NCBI GenBank assembly: GCA_002050125.1
Contig: MWTA01000032.1
Location: 19,126 to 83,125 of the forward strand
Direction: 5' to 3'
Length of the DNA: 64,000 nt
Origin: Anaerolineae bacterium UTCFX2
GTDB taxonomy: Bacteria; Chloroflexota; Anaerolineae; Anaerolineales; UBA4823
A model generated the notes under the pieces. It made no database searches. It was given only the letters and a program-made list of their open reading frames with translations, and was not told where the DNA came from. The position numbers were made by a program, and so were the translations under genes. This document shows, piece by piece, positions 1-8,419 of this stretch. Position 1 is the stretch's first letter; the number at the start of each line of letters is the position of its first letter.

Positions 1-373
1 CACTTTCGATCAGATCCTTGATGATGTCGGTTGTGCCATATACAGCCCGACCCACGCGGCAAGTGAGCCCCACAATATCGCCCTTACGGTTGCGGATGGC
101 GGCGATGCGGTGCAGCGTGCGCTCCAAGCCCGCCCGGTTATCGGCGTCAAAATCGCCTATCCGGTCAACGACAAAATCGATGTCTTCATGGGCGACTTCG
201 ATCTGGCGCAGGACCACCTCGCGCTCGACAAAACGGGCGGTGGGCAGCCGCCCTAGGTCCAGGATCACCTCCAGTAAGTTGTCGCTATCATCGGCTTCTT
301 GCAGGGAAGCCGCAATCACCGCGGGCAGCACCGACATCAGGGCGTGCAGGTCATCGGTTATTTTCTGTTGCAT
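1..373 (-). CDS. R3H/AAA nucleic-acid-binding protein (Ycf45-like), 5' part only
   Basis: The window edge cuts this gene and only the first 124 codons are visible. The start is the ATG at 373, behind a GGAGAG ribosome site and four bases after the stop of the upstream gene, so the two are probably co-transcribed. The visible part contains an EREV-x(9)-DFVVDRIGDF stretch and then NRAGLERTLHRI, IRNRKGDIVGLTCRVGR and a GTTDIIKDL segment. These match the N-terminal region of the Ycf45/SpoIIIAA-like family, in which a P-loop ATPase domain and a C-terminal R3H single-stranded nucleic-acid-binding domain follow. Neither of those domains lies inside the window. The molecular role of the family is not well established. 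Confidence 0.75.
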   Translation of the reverse strand, partial: MQQKITDDLHALMSVLPAVIAASLQEADDSDNLLEVILDLGRLPTARFVEREVVLRQIEVAHEDIDFVVDRIGDFDADNRAGLERTLHRIAAIRNRKGDIVGLTCRVGRAVYGTTDIIKDLIES

Positions 374-377
374 GTTG

Positions 378-1316
378 TTATTGTCTCTCCAACCGGGCAA
401 TTGGGGCAGTAATTTCGGGCTGCCCTCCTTCCAGGGCTGGCAGCGCAAATTGTCTGACAGCTTTTTGCTGGACGACCAACTGCCGCGCCATCACCGCCTG
501 GCGAGCCCCAGCCTCCGCGCCCAACTCCTCAATCGCCGGCTCCAACCAGGATTGATAAGAACGGATACAAATATAGATCGGGCGGTTTCTGCGCCCGGGT
601 AATTTTTTAATCATCTCCGTGAAATGATGAGGAACGTCCTGCGCATCGGGGTGGATGAAAGGCTGCACCCAGATGCCGCGCCGCCCATATTTTAACTCCA
701 CATAGGCTAACAATTCGCCGTTCTGGTAATACACCATGCCGCGCGGTTTTTGCGAAGTGAAGGGCTCGATCTGCTGAACCAAACCCGGCACCAGGCTGTC
801 GTACAAGTTGCGGACATGCAGGCTATCGCGGGAATTTACCGCCCGCCAGTTCTGAATGGCTGAATTACCCGCGCGGCGGGTGGTGAGCTGCCAGATTCGC
901 TGGCGGTTGTAGATGACAAAACTGCACTTCCGCAAAGACTCGAATGCCGGCGTGCCATCTTCCACGTCGGCAAGTAAACGCAGCGCCCCCCGCTCGCCCG
1001 AGACGAACATCAGGTGCTCGACCAGGGGGCAAACGCGTTCGGGCTCCAAAGTTTCCGTGGGAGAAATAAAGGTGAGGTGAGAAAGCGGCGAACCATTCAG
1101 GTGAATGAATTGACCCAGCAGCGGCGGGTGTTGGCTGCGCTTTCCATCTTTGACGCAAGTCACGACGCCCATTGCCGGTGCGAGAAACGACATAATGGCT
1201 CCCGGAAAAGCCAGCGGACCCTGGGTAAGCAGCAAGGCGCTATCCAGATATACCATCTTGCGCCGATAGCGATACAGGGTGGGTAAATCTCGGCAGTCGA
1301 AAAGCCGCACACTCAT
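378..1316 (-). CDS. Conserved hypothetical protein, possibly GNAT-fold acyltransferase
   Basis: The product is a 312-residue cytosolic protein without signal peptide or membrane helices. I chose the ATG at 1316 because it has a GGCGGACC ribosome site and follows the pdxT stop at 1336. A start at 1385 in the same frame would overlap pdxT by 50 bases. The C-terminal half (YYQNGELLAYVELKYG, then RRGIWVQPFIHPDAQ) alternates beta strands and a helix as in GNAT acetyltransferases, but I see no clear acetyl-CoA loop (R-x-x-G-x-A/G). It is the third gene of a run pdxS-pdxT-this gene-R3H gene. Nothing in the sequence ties it to vitamin B6. Function unknown. Confidence 0.6.
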   Translation of the reverse strand: MSVRLFDCRDLPTLYRYRRKMVYLDSALLLTQGPLAFPGAIMSFLAPAMGVVTCVKDGKRSQHPPLLGQFIHLNGSPLSHLTFISPTETLEPERVCPLVEHLMFVSGERGALRLLADVEDGTPAFESLRKCSFVIYNRQRIWQLTTRRAGNSAIQNWRAVNSRDSLHVRNLYDSLVPGLVQQIEPFTSQKPRGMVYYQNGELLAYVELKYGRRGIWVQPFIHPDAQDVPHHFTEMIKKLPGRRNRPIYICIRSYQSWLEPAIEELGAEAGARQAVMARQLVVQQKAVRQFALPALEGGQPEITAPIARLERQ

Positions 1317-1335
1317 TTTTTTCGGTCCGCCCGGT

Positions 1336-1920
1336 TCAGTTTTCCCGCGCCCGCTCCACGAAATACTGGTGTACCCGGTGGTCATCGGTCAGCTCTGGGT
1401 GAAATGAAGTAGCCAGGAGGCGCCCCTGCTGGGCGGCAACGATGCGTCCATCCTCGAGCTGCGCCAGGATTTGCACTCCTTCGCCAACTTTTTCGATCAA
1501 GGGGGCGCGAATAAAAATGGCAGGGTAAGGACCGCCCTGCGGAGCCACCTTTTTCAAGGCTGGGATATCGATTGCCGTCTCAAAGCTGGCGACCTGGCGA
1601 CCGAAAGCGTTGCGTTCCACCTGGATATGCATGAGCCCGAGCAAGGGCTGGTCGCGATGTACATCGTCGGAAAGCAGGATTGCCCCGGCGCAGGTGCCCC
1701 AGATGGCGCGTTTAACCCCAAAGTCACGCAGCGGCTCGATCAGACCATAGGCGGCTGCCAATTTGCCGATTGCGGTGGATTCGCCGCCAGGGATGATCAG
1801 TCCGTCTAGAGAATCGAGATGAGCGGGCAGCCGAACTTCAAGCGCATCAACGCCGATAGATCGCAGGATGGCGATGTGTTCAATAAAGTCACCCTGCAGG
1901 GCGAGCACACCGATTTTCAT
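1336..1920 (-). CDS. pdxT: Pyridoxal 5'-phosphate synthase glutaminase subunit PdxT
   Basis: PdxT releases ammonia from glutamine and passes it to PdxS for de novo pyridoxal phosphate synthesis (DXP-independent pathway, cytosol). The 194 residues match the usual length. The nucleotide-binding PGGEST motif is near residue 45, the nucleophilic cysteine is in GTCAGAI (about residue 77), and the catalytic His and Glu are in SFHPEL near residue 174, completing a class I glutaminase triad. It follows pdxS by 18 bases on the same strand, the order expected for the 12+12 subunit PdxST complex. Confidence 0.96.
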   Translation of the reverse strand: MKIGVLALQGDFIEHIAILRSIGVDALEVRLPAHLDSLDGLIIPGGESTAIGKLAAAYGLIEPLRDFGVKRAIWGTCAGAILLSDDVHRDQPLLGLMHIQVERNAFGRQVASFETAIDIPALKKVAPQGGPYPAIFIRAPLIEKVGEGVQILAQLEDGRIVAAQQGRLLATSFHPELTDDHRVHQYFVERAREN

Positions 1921-1938
1921 ATAAGAGCAAAGACCCGC

Positions 1939-2826
1939 TTACCAGCCTCTTCCAGCGAGCAATTCACCCTCGGGGATCGCCGATATTTGGCGTCCAACCA
2001 TCGGCTCTCCGAGATTGCGGCTGACTTCCGCCAGGATGTATGGATCGTTGAAATGCGCGACGGCTTTGACAATGGCTGCGGCGCGTCGGGCTGGGTCTCC
2101 GGATTTAAAGATGCCGGAACCGACAAACACGCCATCCACGCCGAGCTGCATCATCATCGCCGCATCTGCTGGAGTGGCAATGCCGCCCGCGGCGAAGTTC
2201 ACAACCGGCATACGTCCGAGCGAGCGGGTCTCCATCAGCACTTCGTAAGGAGCGCTGAGCTCTTTGGCAAAGGACATCACCTCTTCCTCGGGCATGTTCT
2301 GGACGCGGCGGATTTCTCCCAGAACTGAGCGCGCGTGGCGAACCGCTTCGATCACATCGCCGGTTCCAGCCTCGCCTTTGGTGCGCATCATGGCTGCTCC
2401 CTCGCCAATCCGGCGCAGCGCTTCGCCCAGGTTGCGGCAGCCGCAGACAAACGGGACTTTGAAACCGTGCTTGTTGATGTGGTGCTGCTCGTCTGCCGGC
2501 GTCAAGACCTCGGACTCGTCGATATAATCGACGCCGATGGCTTCCAGGATTTGGGCTTCGACAAAGTGTCCGATTCTGCATTTTGCCATGACGGGAATGG
2601 ATACCGTGTCCATGATCTTAAGGATCAATTCGGGATCGCTCATCCGCGCCACTCCGCCATCGGCGCGGATATCCGCCGGGACCCTTTCGAGCGCCATCAC
2701 TGCCACAGCGCCAGCGTCCTCGGCAATCCGGGCGTGTTCCGGGGTGACCACGTCCATGATTACGCCGCCCTTGAGCATCTGAGCCAGGCCCTTCTTAACG
2801 GCAAAGGTACCCAATTCTTGCTCCAT
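1939..2826 (-). CDS. pdxS: Pyridoxal 5'-phosphate synthase lyase subunit PdxS
   Basis: PdxS makes pyridoxal phosphate from ribose 5-phosphate, glyceraldehyde 3-phosphate and ammonia delivered by PdxT. The 295 residues cover the full (beta/alpha)8 barrel. Expected active-site residues are present: Asp25 in GGVIMDVV, the Schiff-base Lys82 in MAKCRIGH, and Lys150 in [12 protein letters not shown]. The ATG at 2826 follows a strong GGAGGTAAG ribosome site. It leads the pdxST operon. Its leader holds a perfect hairpin and a promoter overlapped by an inverted repeat (separate entries), which suggests regulation at initiation or in the 5' leader. Confidence 0.97.
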   Translation of the reverse strand: MEQELGTFAVKKGLAQMLKGGVIMDVVTPEHARIAEDAGAVAVMALERVPADIRADGGVARMSDPELILKIMDTVSIPVMAKCRIGHFVEAQILEAIGVDYIDESEVLTPADEQHHINKHGFKVPFVCGCRNLGEALRRIGEGAAMMRTKGEAGTGDVIEAVRHARSVLGEIRRVQNMPEEEVMSFAKELSAPYEVLMETRSLGRMPVVNFAAGGIATPADAAMMMQLGVDGVFVGSGIFKSGDPARRAAAIVKAVAHFNDPYILAEVSRNLGEPMVGRQISAIPEGELLAGRGW

Positions 2827-2844
2827 TTCTTACCTCCAGATCAA

Positions 2845-2863
2845 CGCCGGCTTTGCGCCGGCG
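2845..2863 (-). promoter_or_regulatory. Perfect hairpin in the pdxS 5' leader
   Basis: A 7-bp perfect stem (CGCCGGC / GCCGGCG) with a 5-base loop sits five bases before the pdxS ribosome site, inside the inferred leader. On the minus strand it is not followed by a U-run, so it is not a standard terminator. It may stabilise the mRNA or affect ribosome access. No riboswitch fold is recognisable. Confidence 0.4.
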
Positions 2864-2907
2864 AAATTTTGTAGAATGCAGTGGGGTGCACAAAGCTTCT
2901 CATCTTC

Positions 2908-2936
2908 ATTCTACCATGTGCAGGATTGCAATGCAA
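2908..2936 (-). promoter_or_regulatory. Sigma-70-type promoter for pdxST
   Basis: On the minus strand, TTGCAT (2931-2936) and TAGAAT (2908-2913) are separated by 17 bases. Transcription would start near 2901, giving a leader of about 75 bases. Confidence 0.55.
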
Positions 2937-2939
2937 TCC
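2923..2939. promoter_or_regulatory. Inverted repeat overlapping the pdxS -35 element
   Basis: GGATTGCA-A-TGCAATCC is a perfect 8+1+8 dyad covering the -35 hexamer of the pdxST promoter. This is the position of a typical repressor operator. No regulator gene is adjacent, so the binder is unknown. Confidence 0.45.
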
Positions 2940-2969
2940 ATCGCGCCAAAAAGTCGCCCATCGGTGAGA

Positions 2970-3004
2970 AAGCGGCCTCAGACGTCTACCGCCCGAGGCC
3001 GCTT
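2970..3004 (-). terminator. Rho-independent terminator candidate after clpC
   Basis: A 10-bp perfect stem (AAGCGGCCTC / GAGGCCGCTT) with a 15-base loop begins 27 bases after the clpC stop. The following minus-strand sequence starts TTTCTC, a short imperfect U-tract. It separates clpC from the pdxS promoter. Confidence 0.6.
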
Positions 3005-3031
3005 CAATGCATATAGACGATTAGCGGTCTC

Positions 3032-5548
3032 TCAGACCGCCGCGACTGCCTCTTCCGGCGCGGTTCGATCCTGCTCGTCCAGATCGGCGCGGCGCAGGGC
3101 AATTTCGTCGCCCTCAAGATCGACGATGATCTTGGTGCAGTCCTCGAACTCGCCAGACAAGAGCGCGTCAGACAGCGGATCTTCTACCTTCTGCTGGATC
3201 ACCCGGCGCAGCGGGCGCGCACCCATATCAGGGTCATAGCCCAGATCAGCCAGCTTTTCCAGCGCTGCCGGGGTCGCATGGAGGATAATCGCGTGTTCCT
3301 TCAGGCGTTCCGCGACTTTGTTCAGTTCTAGCTCGACAATTTTGGTGATGTCTTCGCGATTCAAAGCCCGGAAAACGATCACCGAGTCGAGCCGGTTCAT
3401 GAACTCGGGGCGGAAAACGCGCTTGAGCGCATCCATGAGTTTCTTGCGCATGTCGTCGTAAGCCAGCCGCTCTTCGGTTTCTTCGTCGCGCTTGAGCGCA
3501 AACCCGAGCGTGGACTGGCGCTTGATCATGTCTGCCCCTACATTGGAGGTCATCACAATGATGGCGTTGCGGAAATCCACTTTGTGCCCTCTAGCATCCG
3601 AAAGATGACCTTCTTCCATAATCTGCAGGAGCATGTTATGCGCTTCTGGGTGAGCCTTCTCGATCTCGTCAAAAACGACGATCGAGTAGGGCCGGCGGCG
3701 GAGCGCTTCGGTGAGCTGCCCGGCTTCCTCATAACCCACATATCCAGGAGGCGCACCCACCAGGCGGCTGACGGTGTGACGCTCCATGAACTCCGACATA
3801 TCCAACTGGATCAAAGCGTCTTCGCTCCCAAACATGAAGCGCGCTAGGGCTTTGGTCAGTTCGGTTTTTCCGACCCCGGTCGGACCGAGGAACAGGAAGG
3901 AACCGATCGGGCGGCGCGGATCTTTGAGACCGGCGCGGGCGCGCCGCACCGCTTTGGAGATCGCTTGGATGGCTTCCTCCTGCCCGATGATGTGTTCGCG
4001 CAGGTCGTCCTCCATGCGCAGCAGCCGCTGGGATTCTTCCTGGGCGATTTGCATCACCGGCACCCCGGTCCACATCGCGACGACTTCGGCGATGTCGTCT
4101 GCGGTCACGGTGGGGCTGTTAGCGCGGTCCCAGCCGGTGCGCAAGCGGTCGAGTTGAACCTCGATCGCTTCCTGGCGGGCGAGGAAATCCTGGGCGTCAT
4201 CATTGCGCCCGTCTTCCTGCGCCAGGGTGTAATTCTGGCGCAGCTCGCGCAACTGGTTCATCAACTCCTTGGTCAACTGGGCGGAAGGGCTTTTGTACAT
4301 GCGCACCCTGGATGACGATTCGTCGATCAGGTCGATGGCTTTATCCGGCAGAAACCGTTCGGTAACATAGCGGGATGAAAGCTGGGCGGCTGCGTCCAGG
4401 GCTTCGTCCGAGATCTTCAGGCGATGGTGCTCTTCGTAAGCGCCGCGCACGCCTTTCAAAATCTCGATCGTCTCGTCAACAGACGGCTCTTCGACGACCA
4501 CCGGCTGGAAACGCCGCTCCAGCGCCGCGTCGCTCTCGATGTGCTTGCGGTATTCATCCAACGTGGTTGCGCCAATGACCTGCAGCTCGCCGCGCGAGAG
4601 CGCCGGCTTGAGGATGTTTGCCGCATCCACCGAGGAACCAGCCGCGCCAGCGCCGACCAGCATGTGCACTTCGTCGATGAACAGGATGGCTTCAGAGGCT
4701 TTCAGTTCATCGATCACGCGCTTGAGGCGCTCTTCAAACTGCCCGCGATACATTGTGCCCGCAACCAGCGATCCAACGTCCAACTGCAACACCCGCTTAT
4801 CGAGCAGCGGCGCCGGCACATCGCCTTCGATGATGCGCTGAGCCAGCCCTTCAACGATGGCGGTTTTGCCCACGCCGGGCTCGCCGATCAGCGCCGGGTT
4901 GTTCTTGGTGCGGCGCGCCAGGATCTGGATCACCCGCTCGATCTCCATCTGGCGACCGATTACTGGATCCAGCTTGCCGTCTTCGGCGAGCTGGGTCAGA
5001 TCAGTGGCGAGTTGATCGACCATGGGCGTCTTGGCTTTGCTCTGTTCCTGGCGGGCGGAGGAACGGCGCTCGCTGGTGGAGGGAGCGGCGCCCGTTTTCT
5101 GAGAGGCGCTGCTCTCCTGCAGCACCCTGCGGGTTTGTCTGCGGATCTGCTCAGCAGTCACGCCCAGCTTGCGCAGCACATCCATGGCAATGCCCTCGCC
5201 ATGGCGGACGAGCCCCAAAAGCAGGTGCTCGGTCCCGATATAATGATGACCCATCCTGCGAGCCTCATCTACGGCATATTCCAATACTTGCTGCGTCCCA
5301 GGAGAAAGGTCCAGCTTTCCACCCCGATATTGTCCCGGTCCAGTCAGTCGTTCGACAATTTCCTGTACACGGTCCGCTTCAAGACCTAACTCCCTTAAAA
5401 CGCGTCCGGCAACACCACCCTCTTCGCGGATCAAACCGAGAAGCAAGTGTTCTGTTCCGATGTAGTTATGGCGCATGCGCTCCGCTTCCTGATGAGCCAG
5501 GCTGAGAACTCGACGCGCCCTTTGCGTAAAACGCTCCATGCCAGACAC
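3032..5548 (-). CDS. clpC: ATP-dependent unfoldase ClpC (Clp/Hsp100 family)
   Basis: ClpC is a hexameric AAA+ unfoldase that feeds proteins to ClpP. The 838 residues show two Clp N-domain repeats (about 5-145), AAA module 1 with Walker A GEPGVGKT (222-229) and Walker B ILFIDE (288-293), a short coiled-coil middle domain (about 425-475) and AAA module 2 with Walker A GPTGVGKT (555-562) and pore loop GYVGYE (602-607). The middle domain separates it from ClpB. I favour the GTG at 5548, six bases after AGGAGG, over the ATG nine bases further in. No CtsR or CIRCE operator is visible upstream, so heat-shock control of the Firmicutes type is not supported. No clpP lies in the window. Confidence 0.95.
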   Translation of the reverse strand: MSGMERFTQRARRVLSLAHQEAERMRHNYIGTEHLLLGLIREEGGVAGRVLRELGLEADRVQEIVERLTGPGQYRGGKLDLSPGTQQVLEYAVDEARRMGHHYIGTEHLLLGLVRHGEGIAMDVLRKLGVTAEQIRRQTRRVLQESSASQKTGAAPSTSERRSSARQEQSKAKTPMVDQLATDLTQLAEDGKLDPVIGRQMEIERVIQILARRTKNNPALIGEPGVGKTAIVEGLAQRIIEGDVPAPLLDKRVLQLDVGSLVAGTMYRGQFEERLKRVIDELKASEAILFIDEVHMLVGAGAAGSSVDAANILKPALSRGELQVIGATTLDEYRKHIESDAALERRFQPVVVEEPSVDETIEILKGVRGAYEEHHRLKISDEALDAAAQLSSRYVTERFLPDKAIDLIDESSSRVRMYKSPSAQLTKELMNQLRELRQNYTLAQEDGRNDDAQDFLARQEAIEVQLDRLRTGWDRANSPTVTADDIAEVVAMWTGVPVMQIAQEESQRLLRMEDDLREHIIGQEEAIQAISKAVRRARAGLKDPRRPIGSFLFLGPTGVGKTELTKALARFMFGSEDALIQLDMSEFMERHTVSRLVGAPPGYVGYEEAGQLTEALRRRPYSIVVFDEIEKAHPEAHNMLLQIMEEGHLSDARGHKVDFRNAIIVMTSNVGADMIKRQSTLGFALKRDEETEERLAYDDMRKKLMDALKRVFRPEFMNRLDSVIVFRALNREDITKIVELELNKVAERLKEHAIILHATPAALEKLADLGYDPDMGARPLRRVIQQKVEDPLSDALLSGEFEDCTKIIVDLEGDEIALRRADLDEQDRTAPEEAVAAV

Positions 5549-5709
5549 GGCACTCCTCCTAAATAACTATTAAACGATACGATCCATCCTGAATACCTAA
5601 TTCCGAGACAGATGGTCTTATTGAGATTCTACCAGAATTTGGAGTAAGTCCCTTTTTTTAGGACTGCAAACCAGCTAATTTAACAAAACTCTTAGAAAAA
5701 GCCAACAAA

Positions 5710-5730
5710 GCGCCTTCACCGGAGAGGCGC
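5710..5730 (-). terminator. Terminator candidate downstream of the S1 gene
   Basis: A 6-bp stem (GCGCCT / AGGCGC) with a 9-base loop is followed on the minus strand by TTTGTTGGCTTTTTC. It lies about 100 bases after the S1 stop. The remaining 5,549-5,709 stretch before clpC is AT-rich and should hold the clpC promoter, but I cannot fix a convincing -35/-10 pair there. Confidence 0.55.
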
Positions 5731-5826
5731 GTTATTGGTTTACCTGGAATTTTGCGGTCGTAGACCGGTGATTTTATTGCCCGCTGGGTTCAAGCCGTAC
5801 CGGACAGGCGATCGCCCAAGACCCCT

Positions 5827-7140
5827 TCACTCTGCCGGCTGGTCGGCGTTGCCTTCCACTTCTGCCTGGGGCGGTTCGGGAAGGTCCTCTGCGTCCACAG
5901 CGGGCGCTCCCGTTTGATCGGTTTCACCAGATTCGTCTGCCGGGGCGGTGTCAGGCTGTTCGATTTCGTCCGAAAGCGCCATTTTCCAATCCAAATCGGC
6001 GTACGCAGCCGAATCGACCTTGCGGCGGCTGAGCCCAATCCGGTGTCGCTCGGCGTCAATTTTCAAGATGCGCAGCGTGAGCACGTCGCCTTCGCGCACA
6101 ACTTCTTTTGGATGAGTGACCCGCTGTTCGCTAAGTTCTGAAACGTGGATGAGACCTTCGATATCCTCGCCGATCTTAGCAAAGGCGCCAAACTTTGTCA
6201 GATGCGTGATCGTTCCTTCGATCAGCATGCCTTCCTTCAAATCGCCGATGCGCTGCATCCAGGGGTCGCTTTGAAGCTGGCGGATAGACAACCCAATCCG
6301 TTTGCGTTCGCGATCGACGCTGATGATCTTCACTTTGACCTCATCGCCGACTTTGATGACTTCGTTCGGATGCTGGATGCGATCCCAAGAGATTTCAGAA
6401 AGATGGACGAGACCATCGGCACCGTCGATATTGACAAATGCGCCGAAATCCGCCAGGCTGGTGACACGACCGGTACGCACCTCGCCTTCCTGCAACCCAT
6501 CGAGCAGGCGATCTTTGAGGGTTTCGCGGGTCTCCTGCAAAGCCAGCCGCTCAGAAAGGATCAGTCTGCGCCGGCCGCGGTCGACCTCGATCACGCGCAC
6601 ATTGATGTCTTCGCCCATCATTTTGGCATAGCGCTGTTCAGGGTTTTCGCTGCTGCCAGGTCGGCGGGTCAGGCTGATTTGCGAAGCGGGAATGAAACCT
6701 CGCAGGCTGCCAATTGGAACGATCAAACCGCCTTTGTTGTAATCGATGATTTTGCTGGCAAACTCATTATTCGTTTCGAGCAGAGCATCAACGATATCCC
6801 AATCCTGTTCTTCGCGCGCCCGACTAAAGGAGAGCACCACGTTGCCGTTCTGGTCCTCTGGCGCGATGACAAAAACCGGTATTTCCTGCCCGACCTGGAG
6901 GTTTTTCCGCTCATCATCCGGGATCTGTTCCAGCTCCCGCCCAGAAATCACCCCTTCTGATTTTGTTCCAATGCTTACCAGGATTTCATTGTCTCGAATA
7001 GTCGCGATAATTCCTCTGCGAATCTCTCCCTGGGTTGGAAGATCCAGGCTCAGACCTTCTTCCAGGAGAGATTGCATTGAAACCCTTTCCCTGTCTTCCT
7101 CCTCACCCTCTTGCCCAAACAGGGCGCCGTCTTGATCCAT
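5827..7140 (-). CDS. 30S ribosomal protein S1 homologue (four S1 domains)
   Basis: The protein contains four S1-type OB-fold RNA-binding repeats, at about residues 36-105, 122-200, 214-285 and 300-372. Repeats 3 and 4 carry the classic GRVTSLADFGAFV and GTITHLTKFGAFA signatures. An acidic, Pro/Glu-rich tail follows. With 437 residues it is shorter than the six-domain E. coli S1 and resembles the forms found in many Gram-positives and Chloroflexota. I start it at the ATG at 7140. A start at 7308 is ruled out by the strong promoter at 7183-7211, which lies downstream of that codon. The ribosome site (GGAGCG, about 12 bases away) is weak. Likely role: mRNA binding during translation initiation. 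Confidence 0.88.
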   Translation of the reverse strand: MDQDGALFGQEGEEEDRERVSMQSLLEEGLSLDLPTQGEIRRGIIATIRDNEILVSIGTKSEGVISGRELEQIPDDERKNLQVGQEIPVFVIAPEDQNGNVVLSFSRAREEQDWDIVDALLETNNEFASKIIDYNKGGLIVPIGSLRGFIPASQISLTRRPGSSENPEQRYAKMMGEDINVRVIEVDRGRRRLILSERLALQETRETLKDRLLDGLQEGEVRTGRVTSLADFGAFVNIDGADGLVHLSEISWDRIQHPNEVIKVGDEVKVKIISVDRERKRIGLSIRQLQSDPWMQRIGDLKEGMLIEGTITHLTKFGAFAKIGEDIEGLIHVSELSEQRVTHPKEVVREGDVLTLRILKIDAERHRIGLSRRKVDSAAYADLDWKMALSDEIEQPDTAPADESGETDQTGAPAVDAEDLPEPPQAEVEGNADQPAE

Positions 7141-7182
7141 ATGTATGCTTCGCTCCGCTCGCCACTTAAATTTTAGGTGTGT

Positions 7183-7211
7183 ATTATAAAGGTGAAAAGG
7201 CAACTTGACAA
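7183..7211 (-). promoter_or_regulatory. Near-consensus promoter for the S1 gene
   Basis: On the minus strand, TTGTCA (7206-7211) and TATAAT (7183-7188) are separated by 17 bases. The start would be near 7176, leaving a leader of about 36 bases. Its -35 overlaps that of the divergent promoter at 7205-7232. Confidence 0.8.
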
Positions 7212-7232
7212 CCTTTATAATCGGGTTAGAAT
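7205..7232 (+). promoter_or_regulatory. Promoter for the ChlI/VWA pair, sharing its -35 with the S1 promoter
   Basis: On the plus strand, TTGACA (7205-7210) and TAGAAT (7227-7232) are separated by 16 bases. The -35 covers five of the six bases used by the S1 promoter on the other strand, so RNA polymerase can probably occupy only one of them at a time. The inferred leader is about 80 bases. Confidence 0.65.
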
Positions 7233-7318
7233 TCATACAGCCCTGACGCTGATCCTGCCAGTGTAATCTCGTCCGCTTCTTCTTAAAGTAGTAGCCGGGC
7301 ATATGCACCGAGGGAATT

Positions 7319-8419
7319 ATGCCGCATATTTATCCATTTACCGCAATCGTTGGTCAAGACCGCATGAAGCGCGCCCTGGTTCTAAACGCGGTGAACCCGC
7401 GCATCGGCGGCGTGCTGATACGCGGCGAGCGCGGCACGGCAAAGTCCACCGCGGCGCGCGCGATGGCGGCGCTGCTCCCAATGATTGAGGTCTATGCCGA
7501 TTCTCCTTTCAACGACGACCCGAACGAACCCAATACCTGGTCGGATTGGGTGAAAGAACAGATTGGATATGGAAAACAACTGCAGATCGTCCGGCGGCAG
7601 ATTCGGTTTGTCGACCTGCCGGTCAGCGCGACCGAGGACCGGGTTGTGGGGACGCTGGACATCGAAAAAGCAATCCAGAAGGGCGAGCGGCATTTCGACC
7701 CGGGCGTGCTTGCCGCGGCAAACCGCGGGCTGCTCTATATCGACGAGGTCAACCTGCTGGACGACCATGTGGTCGATCTGCTGTTAGATTCAGCCGCGAT
7801 GGGGGTCAACATCGTCGAGCGGGAGGGGATATCCTTTTCGCACCCTTCGAGGTTCATCCTGGTCGGCACAATGAACCCGGAAGAGGGGGATCTGCGACCG
7901 CAGCTCCTGGATCGATTTGCCCTTTCGGTGGAGATCCACGGCATCCGGGATGCACGCGAGCGGGTGTTGATTATGCAGCGCAACCTGGACTTTGAGGAAG
8001 ACCCGGACGGCTTCTACCAAAAATGGGAAGCCAAAGAGCAAGAGCTTTCCAGACAGATCGAACAGGCGCGGCTGCTGCTGGATAAAGTTAAATATACCAA
8101 TCGCGATTTGATCGCAATTGCATCGCTGACCTCTTCGCTCAACGTCGATGGTCATCGGGCTGACCTGGTGATCCTCAAGACCGCCCGCTCCCACGCGGCT
8201 TTCGAAGGGCGTTCCACGATCAATGAGCGCGATATCGCCCTGGCGGCTGAACTGGCGCTGCCGCACCGGATCAAGCGCGGACCCTTCCATCAAGCTGAGA
8301 TGACGATGGAAGACCTGCAGGAACGCATCGAACAACTCCAGGGCGCTGCCTCCACCCAGAACGAAGTCGAGCCTATTCCAGACGAGGAACAAACCAGCGA
8401 AAAAAAAAAGAGCCGGTGA
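7319..8419 (+). CDS. ChlI/BchI-type AAA+ ATPase (magnesium-chelatase subunit I family)
   Basis: The 366-residue protein follows the magnesium-chelatase I subunit: Walker A GERGTAKST (36-44), Walker B LLYIDEVNLLDD (138-149) and the GTMNPEEGDLRPQLLDRF sensor/arginine-finger block (183-200). The insertion before residue 100 lacks the cysteines seen in several BchI proteins. The ATG at 7319 has GAGGG five bases upstream. The VWA gene overlaps its stop by four bases, so the two are translationally coupled, as in MoxR/VWA or ChlI/ChlD pairs. No large ChlH/CobN-type subunit or other tetrapyrrole gene is in the window. The pair may be a chelatase motor or a MoxR-like chaperone; the substrate cannot be told from sequence. 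Confidence 0.85.
   Translation: MPHIYPFTAIVGQDRMKRALVLNAVNPRIGGVLIRGERGTAKSTAARAMAALLPMIEVYADSPFNDDPNEPNTWSDWVKEQIGYGKQLQIVRRQIRFVDLPVSATEDRVVGTLDIEKAIQKGERHFDPGVLAAANRGLLYIDEVNLLDDHVVDLLLDSAAMGVNIVEREGISFSHPSRFILVGTMNPEEGDLRPQLLDRFALSVEIHGIRDARERVLIMQRNLDFEEDPDGFYQKWEAKEQELSRQIEQARLLLDKVKYTNRDLIAIASLTSSLNVDGHRADLVILKTARSHAAFEGRSTINERDIALAAELALPHRIKRGPFHQAEMTMEDLQERIEQLQGAASTQNEVEPIPDEEQTSEKKKSR

Noticed and set aside
18..602. Open frame on the plus strand across the left edge
   Set aside because: It is antisense to the R3H gene and the GNAT-like gene, and its product is Ser/Arg-rich without domain features, as expected for a shadow frame.
4424..5389. 321-codon plus-strand frame
   Set aside because: It lies fully antisense to clpC, whose domains are intact. 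No ribosome site or family resemblance.
5549..5709. CtsR or CIRCE heat-shock operator before clpC
   Set aside because: I looked for GGTCAAA-type direct repeats and the TTAGCACTC inverted repeat and found neither.
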